A stretch of DNA of 22,442 nucleotides from Candidatus Omnitrophota bacterium. GTDB lineage: Bacteria; Omnitrophota; Koll11; Gorgyraeales; Gorgyraeaceae. The stretch lies in assembly GCA_018818505.1 (NCBI GenBank), contig JAHIRR010000291.1, positions 1 through 22,442 of the forward strand, given 5' to 3'. The translations under genes were made by a program, and so were the position numbers. The notes below the pieces were generated by a model. It saw only the letters and a program-made list of their open reading frames with translations. It did not search any database and was not told the DNA's origin. Shown piece after piece: positions 6,804 through 18,402 of the stretch (positions are counted from its first letter, which is position 1; the number at the start of each line of letters is the position of its first letter).

Positions 6804-6845
6804 TGTCGCAAAGACGCTAAATGGTATACGCAAAAACGCAAAGAT
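6804..6845. repeat. Left inverted repeat of the GxxExxY module
   Basis: TCGCAAAGACGCTAAAT followed by ACGCAAAAACGCAAAGA is an imperfect inverted copy of 7221-7261. Each copy itself contains two CGCAAA-A/G-ACGC units. It starts 1-2 bases from the tRNA 5' end and ends at the stop codon of the GxxExxY gene. Confidence 0.7.
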
Positions 6846-7222
6846 TAAAAGTTATTAACTACTCTTCTTATTCCTAGTCTCGCAGACCCAAAATTCAATA
6901 CTAAACCTAGACGCTTATCTATAGCTTTCAAATACGATAACAGCTGTGCTAAATGTACATTCTCTATTTCTTCGACGGCCTTAATCTCTAGAATTAGCTC
7001 GCTATCAACAATAAAATCTACTCTTTTATCTCCTATTTTCTTATCTCTATACTTTACTTCGATCGAACTTTCCTTATCGAATTCAACCTTGGCTTTATTT
7101 AATTCCTCTTCGAACGCTCTTGAATAAATCTTTTCATCGAATCCTGGCCCAAGCCCTTTGTGAACACTTAGGGCTAAGCCTATAATTCTATTCGAAAGAT
7201 CGTTTAATTTGTTTCGTTCCAC
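6845..7222 (-). CDS. GxxExxY protein (PD-(D/E)xK-like fold)
   Basis: 125 residues. The family signature G-x-x-E-x-x-Y is present as GFDEKIY at 27-33, after the typical IIGLALSVHKGLGPG. A nuclease-like core D69-x9-E79-x-K81 (VDFIVDSELILEIKA) is intact, as is the C-terminal LLSYLKAIDKRLGLVLNFG. The family is small, sporadic and of unknown function; a nuclease fold is a common suggestion. The gene fills the space between two inverted repeats of about 40 bp, and a decayed copy of the same family lies between parA and parB with its own flanking repeats. No clear ribosome-binding site is seen upstream, where the sequence belongs to the repeat. Confidence 0.85.
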   Translation of the reverse strand: MERNKLNDLSNRIIGLALSVHKGLGPGFDEKIYSRAFEEELNKAKVEFDKESSIEVKYRDKKIGDKRVDFIVDSELILEIKAVEEIENVHLAQLLSYLKAIDKRLGLVLNFGSARLGIRRVVNNF

Positions 7223-7261
7223 TTTCGCGTCTTTGCGTCAATGATTTTGCGTTTTTGCGAC
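7221..7261. repeat. Right inverted repeat of the GxxExxY module
   Basis: The sequence reads ACTTTCGCGTCTTTGCGTCA and then ATGATTTTGCGTTTTTGCGA. It is the inverted partner of 6804-6845 and ends directly at the gyrA stop codon (7262-7264). Confidence 0.7.
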
Positions 7262-10200
7262 TCAATCTTCTTCGGGGGCGACGCGGGCTACTGACGCTAC
7301 CTTGTCGCCTTTGTCGAGCTTTATTATACGTACACCTTGGGCGCTGCGGCCTGTAGTGCGTATATCCTTTACTGGGCAGCGGACTATCATGCCTTTTTGG
7401 GTCATGACCATGAGCCCGTCATTGTCATTGACCATTTTTAGTCCTACTGCTTCACCGTTTTTACTTGTTACGTTTACGTTCTTTATGCCTTTCCCGCCCC
7501 TGGATTGATTCCTGTATTCTTTTATTGGAGTGCGCTTTGCAAAGCCCTGAGACGTGACAGTCAGGACTGTTGCATCCTTTATACAGACCTCCATAGAGAT
7601 GACCTTATCCTTTTTTGCCACCCTTATGCCTCTTACGCCTTTTGCGGACCTGCCCATATCCCTTATCTGGGATTCTGAGAAACGTATTGCCTTGCCTTGC
7701 TCAGTAGCAATGAATATTTCCTGTGTGCCATCTGTCCATTTCACCTTTATGAGCTCATCGCCCTTTTCAACAGTAATGCCTATGATGCCGCCCTTTCTTG
7801 GATTTGAGTAAGACATCAGATCTGTCTTTTTGATAAGCCCGTTTTTCGTCGCCATCACAAGAAACATGCCTTCTTTAAATTCCTTGACCCTGACATAACT
7901 GGAGATGTTTTCCCCTTGGGAAAGCTGCAAGAGATTCACCACTGCCTTGCCTCTTGCTGCGCGGCCTGCCTGAGGTATCTCGTATACCTTTAACCAGTGC
8001 ACCCTGCCAAGATTTGTAAAAAATAGGATGTATTCATGAGTGGAGGCAATGAATAGATGTTCGACGAAATCCTCGTCTTTCATGTCAATGCCTGTTACGC
8101 CCACGCCGCCTCTTTTTTGTTTCCTGTACGAACCAACTGGCAAGCGTTTTATATAACCAGCATGGCTTATGGTAATAACCATGTCTTCTTCCGCGATCAA
8201 ATCCTCTATTTCCATCTCTTCCATTTTTGCGACTATCTCTGTTCTTCTCTCGTCGCCATAGTCTTTCTTTAATTCCAGGACTTCGCTTTTCACGATCTCC
8301 AGTATCTTTTTCTCGCTTTTTAGGATCGCCTTGAATATCTCTATTTTTTTGATGAGTTCCATGTATTCTTTTTCAATCTTTCCTCTTTCCAGCGCTGTCA
8401 GGCGTTGGAGCTGCATCTCTAAGATGGCCTGGGCCTGTACATCGCTCAGGTCGAAATTTTTCATTAATTTATCTTTGGCTATCTTGGCATCTTTTGACTC
8501 CCTGATTGTCTTTATAATTTTATTTATATTATCTACCGCTATCTTTAAGCCTTCTAGAATATGCGCTCGGCGTTCTGCCTTGTCCAGCTCGAACTGCGTC
8601 CTCCGCCTTACGATGATCTCTCTGTGTTTTATGTAGAATTCAAGGCATTCTTTTAGGTTCAGAACTTTGGGTTTATTGTCTACCAGCGCTAGCATGATAA
8701 CGCCGAATGTAGTCTCCATCTGCGTGCGCTTGTAAAGCTGGTTCAGAATGACCTGGGCGTTCTGGTCGCGCTTTAAGTCTATTACGACCCTCATGCCTTC
8801 TCTATCAGACTCATCTCTTATGTCTGAGATCCCTTCTATCTTTTTATCCTGCACAAGGTCAGCAATATTTTCTATGAGTTTTGATTTGTTTACCTGGTAA
8901 GGTATCTCAGTTATAATAATAGCTTCTCTGTTGCCTTTTTGCTGCTCTACGGCTGCCTTTGCGTGAAGCTTCAGGCGGCCCCTCCCTGTTTCAAACGCCT
9001 CTTTTATACCTTCCCTGCCGCAGATAATGCCGCCTGTTGGGAAATCAGGCCCTGTTACTATTTTCATCAATTCCTTTATAGTAACGTCTGGATTGGCAAT
9101 GACCTTTACTATGGCATCAACTATCTCAGTGAGATTGTGCGGCGGGATATTCGTAGCCATGCCAACTGCTATGCCGCTCGAACCGTTTACAAGCAAGTTC
9201 GGCAATCGCGCAGGCAGAACACTCGGCTCTTTTAGAGACTCGTCAAAGTTTGGCACAAAATCTACAGTATCCTTGTCGAGATCGTCGAGAAGTTCATCTG
9301 CTATGGAAGCCATTCTCGCCTCCGTGTTATGGCTTATGAATCCATTTGACACAAATGAATGACAAGGGCTATCTACCTTTATCGAATAAACCTTTTTTAA
9401 GCCCGTATTTTCTGCGGAGACAACTGGATCAAAGATATATCTATTGTTTCTCAGCATTTGATACAGCTGCTCATCTTTTCTGTTCAGTATCTTTTTCAAT
9501 TTTTCCCAATATTTCTCTATTTTTGTATATCTATCAATATTGTGTCTTTCAAGCCACCCCTTATCCTTTGCATACCCATTGCTCCTGATATAATCAGAAA
9601 CATAAGGTACGAAATCTGTTTTTGACATAACCCAGCCGCTTTTATTCCTCTCGCAGATCTCTCTTAGCTTGTTGCATTTTCTTTCAGTAACAAAATCTAC
9701 TTGATCTTTGAACAAATTGAGGTTTTTATGCCCATGTATAAATAATTTAAAGACATTTCTTGTTCTTTGGAATCTATAAGAAGAATCTATGCCAAGCCTC
9801 GATAATAAAATCTGCATCTCTTGCATTAATCTCTCGCTGACTGATATGAAAACAACTTCTATATTCTTTAACGAAGAAGACATGTATACGCTGCCATCCC
9901 CTTCTGCGTATCCTCTCAGAAAAGAAGTAATTGACGCCTTTGATGAGGAGAATATAATTTCTGGCACAACTCTGCTTTTTGCCCTGCCCGCTTTGAGGCC
10001 AAGATTGCTCAAAAATTCTACAACGTGGCGAGAATGAATCTCTAAAGAAGTGTAATTCTTTTTCGTATAGCCTGCGGGAACCCTGACAAACTCGTGAAGC
10101 CTGCAATCTGGGAACACCTTCTTAAAACTCTCTTTAAACTTTTCGAGAAAAACCTTATCACTGTTACAAAAACCTATTTTCTTTTTGTCGATATCGCCTT

Positions 10201-12394
10201 CCGAGACTATCGCCCCTAAAATAAAAGCAAGATCTTTGTCCATGATAACAGGGAGCTTATGATCCTTTCTAGCCCTTCTAAGCTCCGGATAATATGTTAT
10301 TAAAGATGGGTCTTTTCCGGGGAACAATGAGCTGCTTCTGCTAATTACAGCATAATCTCCTTTTTTGAGCTTACCTAATAACTTCCATTTAAACTGCGGC
10401 CTTCCTTTGTCCCCTTTTTGCCAAATAAGTACAGGATGATTAAGGCTCCCGCATAAACTAAACCCTCTATAAGTTTTTATTGTTTTTGTTGGGTGCTTAC
10501 CCGAATCAAACCATTTTGAAACTTGATTTACTTTATTGTTTACGGACAATGTCTTAAAGGAAACTTTTGAATGATGTGGGATCTGCTCTATTCTCTGCAG
10601 GCCTTTTCCCGTAACAATCAAAGAGTCCCCGCTGACGCAGTATCTCATCGCAGCAGCTGAGTCACCGTCGACACTTCCAAAATTGCCTTGACCGTCGATA
10701 AGAGGATATCTCAATGAAAAATCCTGCACCATTCGCACAAGAGAATCATACACGGCTGTATCGCCATGAGGATGATATTTACCAAGGCAATTATGCGAGA
10801 CCATGCCGTTGGCAATAAATTCGTGCTCCCCTTCTACCTGTATATCATAAGTCTCTTGCGGCGCGGATTCCTCTATTGAAACAACTCTTGAAAAATAAGT
10901 CTTATTTTCTACTATATCATCAACAAAATTAGAAAGAGGCGAGCCTATCTTCCTTAATTTTTCTCCAATCCCCCAATCCAAAACCTGACATTTTCTCAAA
11001 GGTTTCTCAGTAAGATCATTCGCGTACCTAATCTTAGACCCTGTTGAATATTTTATCCCCATTCTGAATTTATTGCCGTTTAAATCCTGATACCAGCCGC
11101 CCCCAATATGCCTTGTGCTTAATTCAGCAAAGACATTAGCCCCTGCGTAAGGAATGAGGTCGTGTTTTGAAGGAATTGTTCGCTTAAAAGTCATGCCAAA
11201 TAATCTAAGCTTCTTCAGTGCCTGGACACAATTGATTTTAGACGCCAATGATAGCGCATTAGACCCTTTAAATTCCAGATTATAGAACATTTCTCTGCTC
11301 TCAACTGCTCTTCCCAACACAAAGCTAGGGTTTATCTGTTTTGCTTTATATTTTCTGCCAAAAACTCCTTGATGCTGTAAAAGTATTAACAACCCGTCGA
11401 TCAGCTCTTCAGAAATCGAACCATAATGTATGACATTTCTTCTGCGATGAATACTGCCGTCGCCCTCAACCAGCCCGGAAACAAAAGCAAATATCACTTC
11501 TTTTGGAGATATGTATACTTGCTGTGGGATTTTTTTGGTCTTTGCCTTGCGGCCTTCGAGATGAAAATTTGCCATGAAGAAATCATTGATGCGGTTTCTA
11601 TTAATCCTTACAGCGTATTGCTTCTTAAGCGGTTTTCCGCACTTTGTAAAGCCCTTGCATATTTTCGTCTCGATTGTTGGTTCATAATCAAATTCCTGTT
11701 TGAAAATCGAGCATACCTTTTCCAAAACGCTTCTGCTGGCAGAACAAAAACCCATCCTGTTTCTCTGTCTGCCATTAGATTTTTCGACCCAGCCATCTGA
11801 TATCAAAAGACCCAAAACATAAGCCATGTCTTCAGTTAAGTAAGCTTGGCATTTGATGTCAGCGCTTTTCAGCTTCACCAAATCTTTGATTTCAGGGTAG
11901 TGGGCCCTTGTAACAATATAATCTTCCTTGGTTAATTTCTTTGCCTCTTTCCAGACAAATTCTAAATTTTTATCTAACACCTTAAATTTCTGCGAAGGCG
12001 TAACTGTATTAGCAATCCCATTGTCCAGCCTGATCTTCAAAAGACCCTTTTTTGGCATCTCATATAACTGCGTAACAGTCTTCAAACTATGCTGTGTAAA
12101 CACCCTGTCGCCTCGTCCAATATCCTGGATAGGAACTAGTCCTTTCTCGGTCAATATAAGTGTGTCTTTAACAAAGCATTCGCCAACGATTCTTGCAGAT
12201 TTTTTGTAGGGCTTGCTGTGCTCCAGGCCTAGATCCATCATTGCGTAGAGAATACGCCTGTGTACTGGCTTTAAGCCATCGCGGATATCAGGCAAGGCCC
12301 TGCCCACAATTACGCTCATCGCGTAAGTGAGATAGGAAGTCTTCATCTCGTTTTCGATGTAAACCGGTATTAGTTTTTCGTTTTGCGCGTACAT
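7262..12394 (-). CDS. gyrA: DNA gyrase subunit A with two inteins
   Basis: The precursor has 1710 residues from ATG 12394 ([17 protein letters not shown]), preceded by GAGAGG. The open frame extends upstream to a TTG at 12433, but that start falls in a repeat. Removing residues 73-535 and 586-1023 leaves an 809-residue GyrA, close to the usual size. The spliced breakage-reunion domain includes [24 protein letters not shown] and [14 protein letters not shown]. The catalytic tyrosine is residue 585 of the precursor and 122 of the mature protein, as in E. coli. The C-terminal beta-pinwheel contains the GyrA-box NQSRGGKG. Thr and Asp occupy the quinolone-determining positions 83 and 87. With GyrB it introduces negative supercoils. 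It is the last gene of the dnaA-dnaN-gyrB direction. Supply of functional gyrase depends on both splicing events. Confidence 0.96.
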   Translation of the reverse strand: MYAQNEKLIPVYIENEMKTSYLTYAMSVIVGRALPDIRDGLKPVHRRILYAMMDLGLEHSKPYKKSARIVGECFVKDTLILTEKGLVPIQDIGRGDRVFTQHSLKTVTQLYEMPKKGLLKIRLDNGIANTVTPSQKFKVLDKNLEFVWKEAKKLTKEDYIVTRAHYPEIKDLVKLKSADIKCQAYLTEDMAYVLGLLISDGWVEKSNGRQRNRMGFCSASRSVLEKVCSIFKQEFDYEPTIETKICKGFTKCGKPLKKQYAVRINRNRINDFFMANFHLEGRKAKTKKIPQQVYISPKEVIFAFVSGLVEGDGSIHRRRNVIHYGSISEELIDGLLILLQHQGVFGRKYKAKQINPSFVLGRAVESREMFYNLEFKGSNALSLASKINCVQALKKLRLFGMTFKRTIPSKHDLIPYAGANVFAELSTRHIGGGWYQDLNGNKFRMGIKYSTGSKIRYANDLTEKPLRKCQVLDWGIGEKLRKIGSPLSNFVDDIVENKTYFSRVVSIEESAPQETYDIQVEGEHEFIANGMVSHNCLGKYHPHGDTAVYDSLVRMVQDFSLRYPLIDGQGNFGSVDGDSAAAMRYCVSGDSLIVTGKGLQRIEQIPHHSKVSFKTLSVNNKVNQVSKWFDSGKHPTKTIKTYRGFSLCGSLNHPVLIWQKGDKGRPQFKWKLLGKLKKGDYAVISRSSSLFPGKDPSLITYYPELRRARKDHKLPVIMDKDLAFILGAIVSEGDIDKKKIGFCNSDKVFLEKFKESFKKVFPDCRLHEFVRVPAGYTKKNYTSLEIHSRHVVEFLSNLGLKAGRAKSRVVPEIIFSSSKASITSFLRGYAEGDGSVYMSSSLKNIEVVFISVSERLMQEMQILLSRLGIDSSYRFQRTRNVFKLFIHGHKNLNLFKDQVDFVTERKCNKLREICERNKSGWVMSKTDFVPYVSDYIRSNGYAKDKGWLERHNIDRYTKIEKYWEKLKKILNRKDEQLYQMLRNNRYIFDPVVSAENTGLKKVYSIKVDSPCHSFVSNGFISHNTEARMASIADELLDDLDKDTVDFVPNFDESLKEPSVLPARLPNLLVNGSSGIAVGMATNIPPHNLTEIVDAIVKVIANPDVTIKELMKIVTGPDFPTGGIICGREGIKEAFETGRGRLKLHAKAAVEQQKGNREAIIITEIPYQVNKSKLIENIADLVQDKKIEGISDIRDESDREGMRVVIDLKRDQNAQVILNQLYKRTQMETTFGVIMLALVDNKPKVLNLKECLEFYIKHREIIVRRRTQFELDKAERRAHILEGLKIAVDNINKIIKTIRESKDAKIAKDKLMKNFDLSDVQAQAILEMQLQRLTALERGKIEKEYMELIKKIEIFKAILKSEKKILEIVKSEVLELKKDYGDERRTEIVAKMEEMEIEDLIAEEDMVITISHAGYIKRLPVGSYRKQKRGGVGVTGIDMKDEDFVEHLFIASTHEYILFFTNLGRVHWLKVYEIPQAGRAARGKAVVNLLQLSQGENISSYVRVKEFKEGMFLVMATKNGLIKKTDLMSYSNPRKGGIIGITVEKGDELIKVKWTDGTQEIFIATEQGKAIRFSESQIRDMGRSAKGVRGIRVAKKDKVISMEVCIKDATVLTVTSQGFAKRTPIKEYRNQSRGGKGIKNVNVTSKNGEAVGLKMVNDNDGLMVMTQKGMIVRCPVKDIRTTGRSAQGVRIIKLDKGDKVASVARVAPEED
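9326..10639 (-). mobile_element. GyrA intein 2 (438 aa, LAGLIDADG endonuclease), after catalytic Tyr
   Basis: It begins [13 protein letters not shown] (Cys1 nucleophile) and ends VSNGFISHN followed by Thr, so splicing uses Cys1, Asn and Thr+1. Block B reads GSLNHPVL with its His intact. Block F/G is [17 protein letters not shown]. The inserted homing endonuclease shows two dodecapeptide motifs, [11 protein letters not shown] and [10 protein letters not shown]. The site, MRY/TEAR, is the same as that of the mycobacterial GyrA inteins (for example Mxe GyrA), directly after the tyrosine that attacks DNA, so the unspliced protein cannot be active. Confidence 0.93.
10790..12178 (-). mobile_element. 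GyrA intein 1 (463 aa, LAGLIDADG endonuclease)
   Basis: It begins [13 protein letters not shown] and ends [11 protein letters not shown] followed by Cys. Two endonuclease motifs are clear: [10 protein letters not shown] and [10 protein letters not shown], each with an acidic residue before the final Gly. Block F is [12 protein letters not shown]. The insertion point is [13 protein letters not shown], two residues before the conserved GKYHPHGD. Block B reads [10 protein letters not shown], where the very conserved His of TxxH is Gln (codon CAG). The +1 residue is Cys where GyrA normally has Val or Ile. Confidence 0.92.
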
Positions 12395-12419
12395 CCTTGC
12401 CTCTCTTGCTGCCTTGCTA

Positions 12420-12484
12420 GGGACAAGCGACAAGGGACAAGGAGTATCTAAACCCCCTTGTCTCTTGTCCCATGTCTCTTGTCC

Positions 12485-12485
<1 letters not shown>
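12420..12485. repeat. GGGACAAG inverted repeat between gyrB and gyrA
   Basis: Several GGGACAAG/GACAAG units on the left (12420-12441) face CTTGTCTCTTGTCCC-type units on the right (12458-12485). They could form a long imperfect hairpin in the gyrB-gyrA gap. The right end lies on the gyrB stop codon (12485-12487). It may attenuate transcription into gyrA or simply be a dispersed repeat. Confidence 0.65.
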
Positions 12486-15198
<2,713 letters not shown>

Positions 15199-15207
15199 AG
15201 CAATAAA

Positions 15208-16299
15208 TTACGCGAGCTGCATGGGAAGCACCAGATACAAGTACCAGTCCTCTATCCTTATTACAGCTGGCTTGTCATGCCCTGCTACTTCTATCTCCAA
15301 CTCATCCTTTGGTATTACCTTTAAAGCATCAAGGAGATAACTCGGGTTAAAACCCACTGTCATCTCGTGGCCTTTATAGGTAGTCTCTATTTCTTCCCTT
15401 GCCTCCCCTATGTTTGGATTGGCTTTAGAGATCACGATCTTATCCTTCAATATATCCATTTTTATAGACCTTGAATCTTGTGTGGTCAGAAGCGCCGCCC
15501 TTTTCACGCCCAGCAAAAACTGTTCCCTATTGACAACTATCTTATCTTTCAAGTGTTTTGGTATGATCTGCTCGTAGTTCGGAAACTCGCCTTCTATGAG
15601 CCGTGAAATAATCGTGACGTTCTCCAACTCAAACCTCGTCTGGTTTTCACCAAACGTTATCTTGACCTCGCCCTCATCTTTTAAAACCCTGTTTAATTCA
15701 TATATAGTCTTTGACGGCACAATAATCGATTTATCCGGCGCTTCCCTGCCCAGGTCTTTTTTAATAAGGCTCAGCCTCTTCCCATCTGTGGCCACTATTA
15801 AAAGTTGGTTTGATTTAAATACAAATAGCGCCCCATTTAAAACATACCTTGTCTCGTCATGAGAAATAGAAAAATGTGTCATGCTCAACATTTGCTTTAA
15901 GAGCGGCTGCTCCATTATCATGTGCGGCTCTTTTTCAAACTCCGGAAGTTTCGGGAAATCCTCTTTCGGCAAACCCAGTATTTTAAAGAAGCATTTGCCG
16001 CACTTTATTGTCATCGCGTTGTTCTTCAGTGTGCTTATAATAATATCCTCGTCTGGCAATTCCTTAATGATCTCGTTAAATCTCTTTGCGGGCACAGTTA
16101 ATGCGCCGCTCTCTTCTACTTCTGCGTTCAGTGTAGATGAGATGCCTATATCAAGATCTGTGCTTGTGAGCTTGACAGTGTTTTTCTCCGCTTCAATCAA
16201 TACATTAGACAATATAGGCAAGCTGCTTTTTGATGATATGACGTTTTGCACGTTTTGTGTATTTTTTATAAGGTCATTTTTGATTATTTTTAATTTCAT
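15208..16299 (-). CDS. dnaN: DNA polymerase III sliding clamp (beta)
   Basis: 363 residues from ATG 16299 (MKLKIIKNDLIKNTQNVQNV). A GGGGGA sequence 6 nt upstream is a good ribosome-binding site for this ATG, while the earlier ATG at 16305 lies right against it. The three-fold repeated clamp domain is evident: LPILSNVLIEA, TDLDIGI and the middle ATDGKRLSLIK stretch, then EGEFPNYEQIIPK, AALLTTQDSRSIK and the C-terminal end VIRIEDWYLYLVLPMQLA, close to the usual PMRL hydrophobic-pocket ending. It forms the ring that tethers polymerase to DNA. Confidence 0.96.
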   Translation of the reverse strand: MKLKIIKNDLIKNTQNVQNVISSKSSLPILSNVLIEAEKNTVKLTSTDLDIGISSTLNAEVEESGALTVPAKRFNEIIKELPDEDIIISTLKNNAMTIKCGKCFFKILGLPKEDFPKLPEFEKEPHMIMEQPLLKQMLSMTHFSISHDETRYVLNGALFVFKSNQLLIVATDGKRLSLIKKDLGREAPDKSIIVPSKTIYELNRVLKDEGEVKITFGENQTRFELENVTIISRLIEGEFPNYEQIIPKHLKDKIVVNREQFLLGVKRAALLTTQDSRSIKMDILKDKIVISKANPNIGEAREEIETTYKGHEMTVGFNPSYLLDALKVIPKDELEIEVAGHDKPAVIRIEDWYLYLVLPMQLA

Positions 16300-16459
16300 A
16301 AACATCCCCCAGAGTTATTATATTATTAGTTTTGTCCATTGAAAATTAATAGTCTTAGTATTAAGCGGCGTTGATATGTTGATAACCGCGAAAACCAACC
16401 CCTTCATTATAGTTATGAAATAAAAATTATCCACAAAAAAATACTACTTATTCACACTG
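16300..16459. other. Candidate replication origin (oriC) between dnaA and dnaN
   Basis: This A+T-rich gap holds two perfect DnaA boxes on the plus strand, TTATCCACA at 16427-16435 and TTATTCACA at 16448-16456. A one-mismatch box TTATCAACA lies on the minus strand at 16385-16377. The stretch 16315-16365 is very A+T-rich and could be the unwinding element. Location between dnaA and dnaN is the classical one, and the gene direction switches nearby between dnaA and rpmH. Confidence 0.8.
16317..16345 (-). promoter_or_regulatory. Possible dnaN promoter
   Basis: Minus strand: TTTTCA (16345-16340), 17 bp, TATAAT (16322-16317), followed by the GGGGGA ribosome-binding site and the ATG. The -10 box is perfect and the -35 box weak. 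Confidence 0.45.
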
Positions 16460-17794
16460 CTAACCATTTATCTCGAGCATAAGACGGTTGACCAAGTTCT
16501 TAACATTTTGGTCCCTCTTGATTTCTTCCTGTATTTTGCCGCAGGCATGTATGACAGTAGAGTGGTCCCTTCCGCCAAACTGTTCGCCGATGTCAGGAAG
16601 CGTGGAGTTCGTGAGCTCTCTTGAAAGATACATGGCCATGTGCCTGGGGTAGGCGATTTGCTTAGAGCGCTTCTTGGCCTTTAGGTCAGAGGGCCTCACA
16701 TCAAAATAATCAGCGACCTTTTGCTGGATAAGCGCCACAGATATTTTCTTCTCCCCTGCCATAAGCACATCCTTAAGCACATCTTTTGCAAGCGCCATAG
16801 AGACCTTGGTGTTTGCCATGGATGCGTACGCGATGACCTTTATTAGGGCTCCTTCGAGCTCGCGGATATTTGTCTTTATTTGTTCAGCTATAAAATATAA
16901 TACATCTTCTGGCAGAGTGACAGCGTTACGCTCTGCCTTTTTCTTTAATATAGCTATGCGCGTCTCAAGATCTGGCGGCTGTACATCTGTTACCAGGCCC
17001 CACTCAAATCTTGAGACAAGCCTTTCTTCAAGGCCTGGTATAGTCTTGGGCGCCCGGTCGCTAGAGAGCACGATCTGCTTGTGCGCGTCGTAGAGCGCGT
17101 TGAAGGTGTGAAAGAACTCCTCCTGCGTGGACTCTTTACCAGCGATAAAATGCACATCGTCTATCAATAGCACATCGACCTTACGGTATTTTTCCCTGAA
17201 TTTCGGCGTGGTCCTGTTCTGGATAGCGTTTATGAGTTCATTAGTAAAGCTCTCGCTTGAAGTGTAAAAGAGCGTCGTGTTCTTGTGCATCTCTGAGACA
17301 TAGTGGCACGCTGCCTGCATGAGATGAGTCTTGCCTAATCCCACACCGCCATAAATAAAAAGCGGGTTGTAGGCCTTTGCAGGCGATTCAGCTATGGCCA
17401 TGGTGGCCGCGTGGGCGAAACGATTGGACGACCCGACTACAAATCCTTCGAATGTATACCTGGGGTTCAGATAAAACGGTTTTTTCTGCGCTGGGTTTTC
17501 GGGTAGGGAAATTCTTTTTGTGTCCACTCCCTTCTCCCGCGCAGGGGGCCTTATGCCAAATGTTATTGGCACGGTCCTGCCGATGGTTTTTAAAATAGAT
17601 ATATTCAATATATCTCTGTAATGGTCGTAGATCCAATCTTTGAAAAAATTAGACGGCACCTCTATCACAAGGGTGTCCTCTGTCAGCGACGAGAGACTGG
17701 TTTGTGTAAACCAGTTATCAAAGGCCCTTTGCCCTATTTCCTGTTTTGTGTGATCAAGGATTTTATCCCAGATATTAGATAGGTCATTGCTCAT
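16460..17794 (-). CDS. dnaA: Chromosomal replication initiator DnaA
   Basis: 444 residues from ATG 17794 ([20 protein letters not shown]). Domain I (about 1-80) includes [10 protein letters not shown]. The AAA+ domain III has [16 protein letters not shown] (Walker A, about 149-157) and [13 protein letters not shown] (Walker B). Domain IV carries the DnaA-box-binding signature [11 protein letters not shown]. An ATG at 17806 is rejected as start because it lies inside the -10 box (TATAATG). Transcription probably begins only a few bases before ATG 17794. DnaA binds oriC boxes located just beyond its own 3' end and melts the origin. Confidence 0.97.
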   Translation of the reverse strand: MSNDLSNIWDKILDHTKQEIGQRAFDNWFTQTSLSSLTEDTLVIEVPSNFFKDWIYDHYRDILNISILKTIGRTVPITFGIRPPAREKGVDTKRISLPENPAQKKPFYLNPRYTFEGFVVGSSNRFAHAATMAIAESPAKAYNPLFIYGGVGLGKTHLMQAACHYVSEMHKNTTLFYTSSESFTNELINAIQNRTTPKFREKYRKVDVLLIDDVHFIAGKESTQEEFFHTFNALYDAHKQIVLSSDRAPKTIPGLEERLVSRFEWGLVTDVQPPDLETRIAILKKKAERNAVTLPEDVLYFIAEQIKTNIRELEGALIKVIAYASMANTKVSMALAKDVLKDVLMAGEKKISVALIQQKVADYFDVRPSDLKAKKRSKQIAYPRHMAMYLSRELTNSTLPDIGEQFGGRDHSTVIHACGKIQEEIKRDQNVKNLVNRLMLEING

Positions 17795-17804
17795 AGGTTC
17801 ACAC

Positions 17805-17833
17805 ATTATAACAGGGAGGTTTTATGTTTTCAA
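17805..17833 (-). promoter_or_regulatory. dnaA promoter
   Basis: Minus strand: TTGAAA (17833-17828), 17 bp, TATAAT (17810-17805). Ten bases separate the -10 box from ATG 17794, so the 5' leader would be only about 3-5 nt with no room for a ribosome-binding site. Confidence 0.75.
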
Positions 17834-17848
17834 GAGAAATCTTTCCCC

Positions 17849-17876
17849 TTGACGGTATATTTAAATATGTTATAAT
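17849..17876 (+). promoter_or_regulatory. rpmH promoter
   Basis: TTGACG (17849-17854), a 16-bp very A+T-rich spacer, TATAAT (17871-17876), then AAGGAGAG before the GTG start. It diverges from the dnaA promoter, only 15 bp away, and likely drives rpmH-rnpA-yidD-yidC-jag. Confidence 0.75.
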
Positions 17877-17905
17877 AAATGTTCTATAGATAAGGAGAGA
17901 TTGTC

Positions 17906-18043
17906 GTGAAAAAACATCTTACTAGAAAAAGCCTCATAAAGCGGAAACGAAAGCATGGTTTTAGAAAAAGGACGCGCACTGCCAAAGGCAGGGCCATCTT
18001 AAGACGTAGACGCAAGAAAGGCCGCAAGAGACTCTCTGCTTAA
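17906..18043 (+). CDS. rpmH: Ribosomal protein bL34
   Basis: 45 residues: (M)KKHLTRKSLIKRKRKHGFRK, then RTRTAKGRAILRRRRKKGRK and RLSA. It has the invariant KRKRKHGFRxR and GRxILxxRRxKGRxxLS pattern of bL34, one residue different in length from many homologues. The start is GTG, with AAGGAGAG about 6 nt upstream. Its stop overlaps the rnpA start (TAATG). A small basic protein of the large ribosomal subunit; next to dnaA is its classical place. Confidence 0.96.
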   Translation: MKKHLTRKSLIKRKRKHGFRKRTRTAKGRAILRRRRKKGRKRLSA

Positions 18044-18402
18044 TGAAAAAGCGCTCCTTTACAAGGAAAGAGCATCTCAAGAAAAATCAGGCAATAAAAG
18101 CAGTTTTTGACAAAGGCACTCGCTTCAGAAGCAAGCTAGTCACAGTATTTTCGCTTAAGAGAAATAATAACTCGGGCGTAAATAGGGTCGCGTTTGCGGT
18201 AAGAAAAGGGTTGTATAATAAAAAGCCTAGCTTGAGAAATAGATATAGACGAGTCCTGCGAGAAGCCTATAGAAAGACAAAAGAATTCATGCCTGGCGGC
18301 CATGATATGATCGTACTGGCCACAAATCTTACCAGGCAGACAAAAAGTACCAGCCTGGAACAAGAACTAATCCATGTATTTAAAAAATGTGTTAAAAAAT
18401 AG
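18043..18402 (+). CDS. rnpA: Ribonuclease P protein component
   Basis: 119 residues. It starts MKKRSFTRKEHLKKNQAIKA, includes FAVRKGLYNKKPSLRNRYRR (the RNR signature, normally A-V-x-R-N-R) and ends in a helical basic tail. It assists the RNase P RNA in cutting the 5' leader from tRNA precursors. The start overlaps the rpmH stop by one base; the 3' end overlaps yidD by 29 bp. Confidence 0.95.
   Translation: MKKRSFTRKEHLKKNQAIKAVFDKGTRFRSKLVTVFSLKRNNNSGVNRVAFAVRKGLYNKKPSLRNRYRRVLREAYRKTKEFMPGGHDMIVLATNLTRQTKSTSLEQELIHVFKKCVKK

Noticed and set aside
9774..10106. Open frame of 110 codons inside GyrA intein 2, and other frames opposite gyrA, gyrB, dnaN and dnaA
   Set aside because: They are shadow frames of confident genes, with no family resemblance and no start signals.
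17795..17806. dnaA start at the upstream ATG (17806)
   Set aside because: This ATG overlaps the TATAAT -10 box, so it would not be in the transcript; the ATG at 17794 fits homologues.
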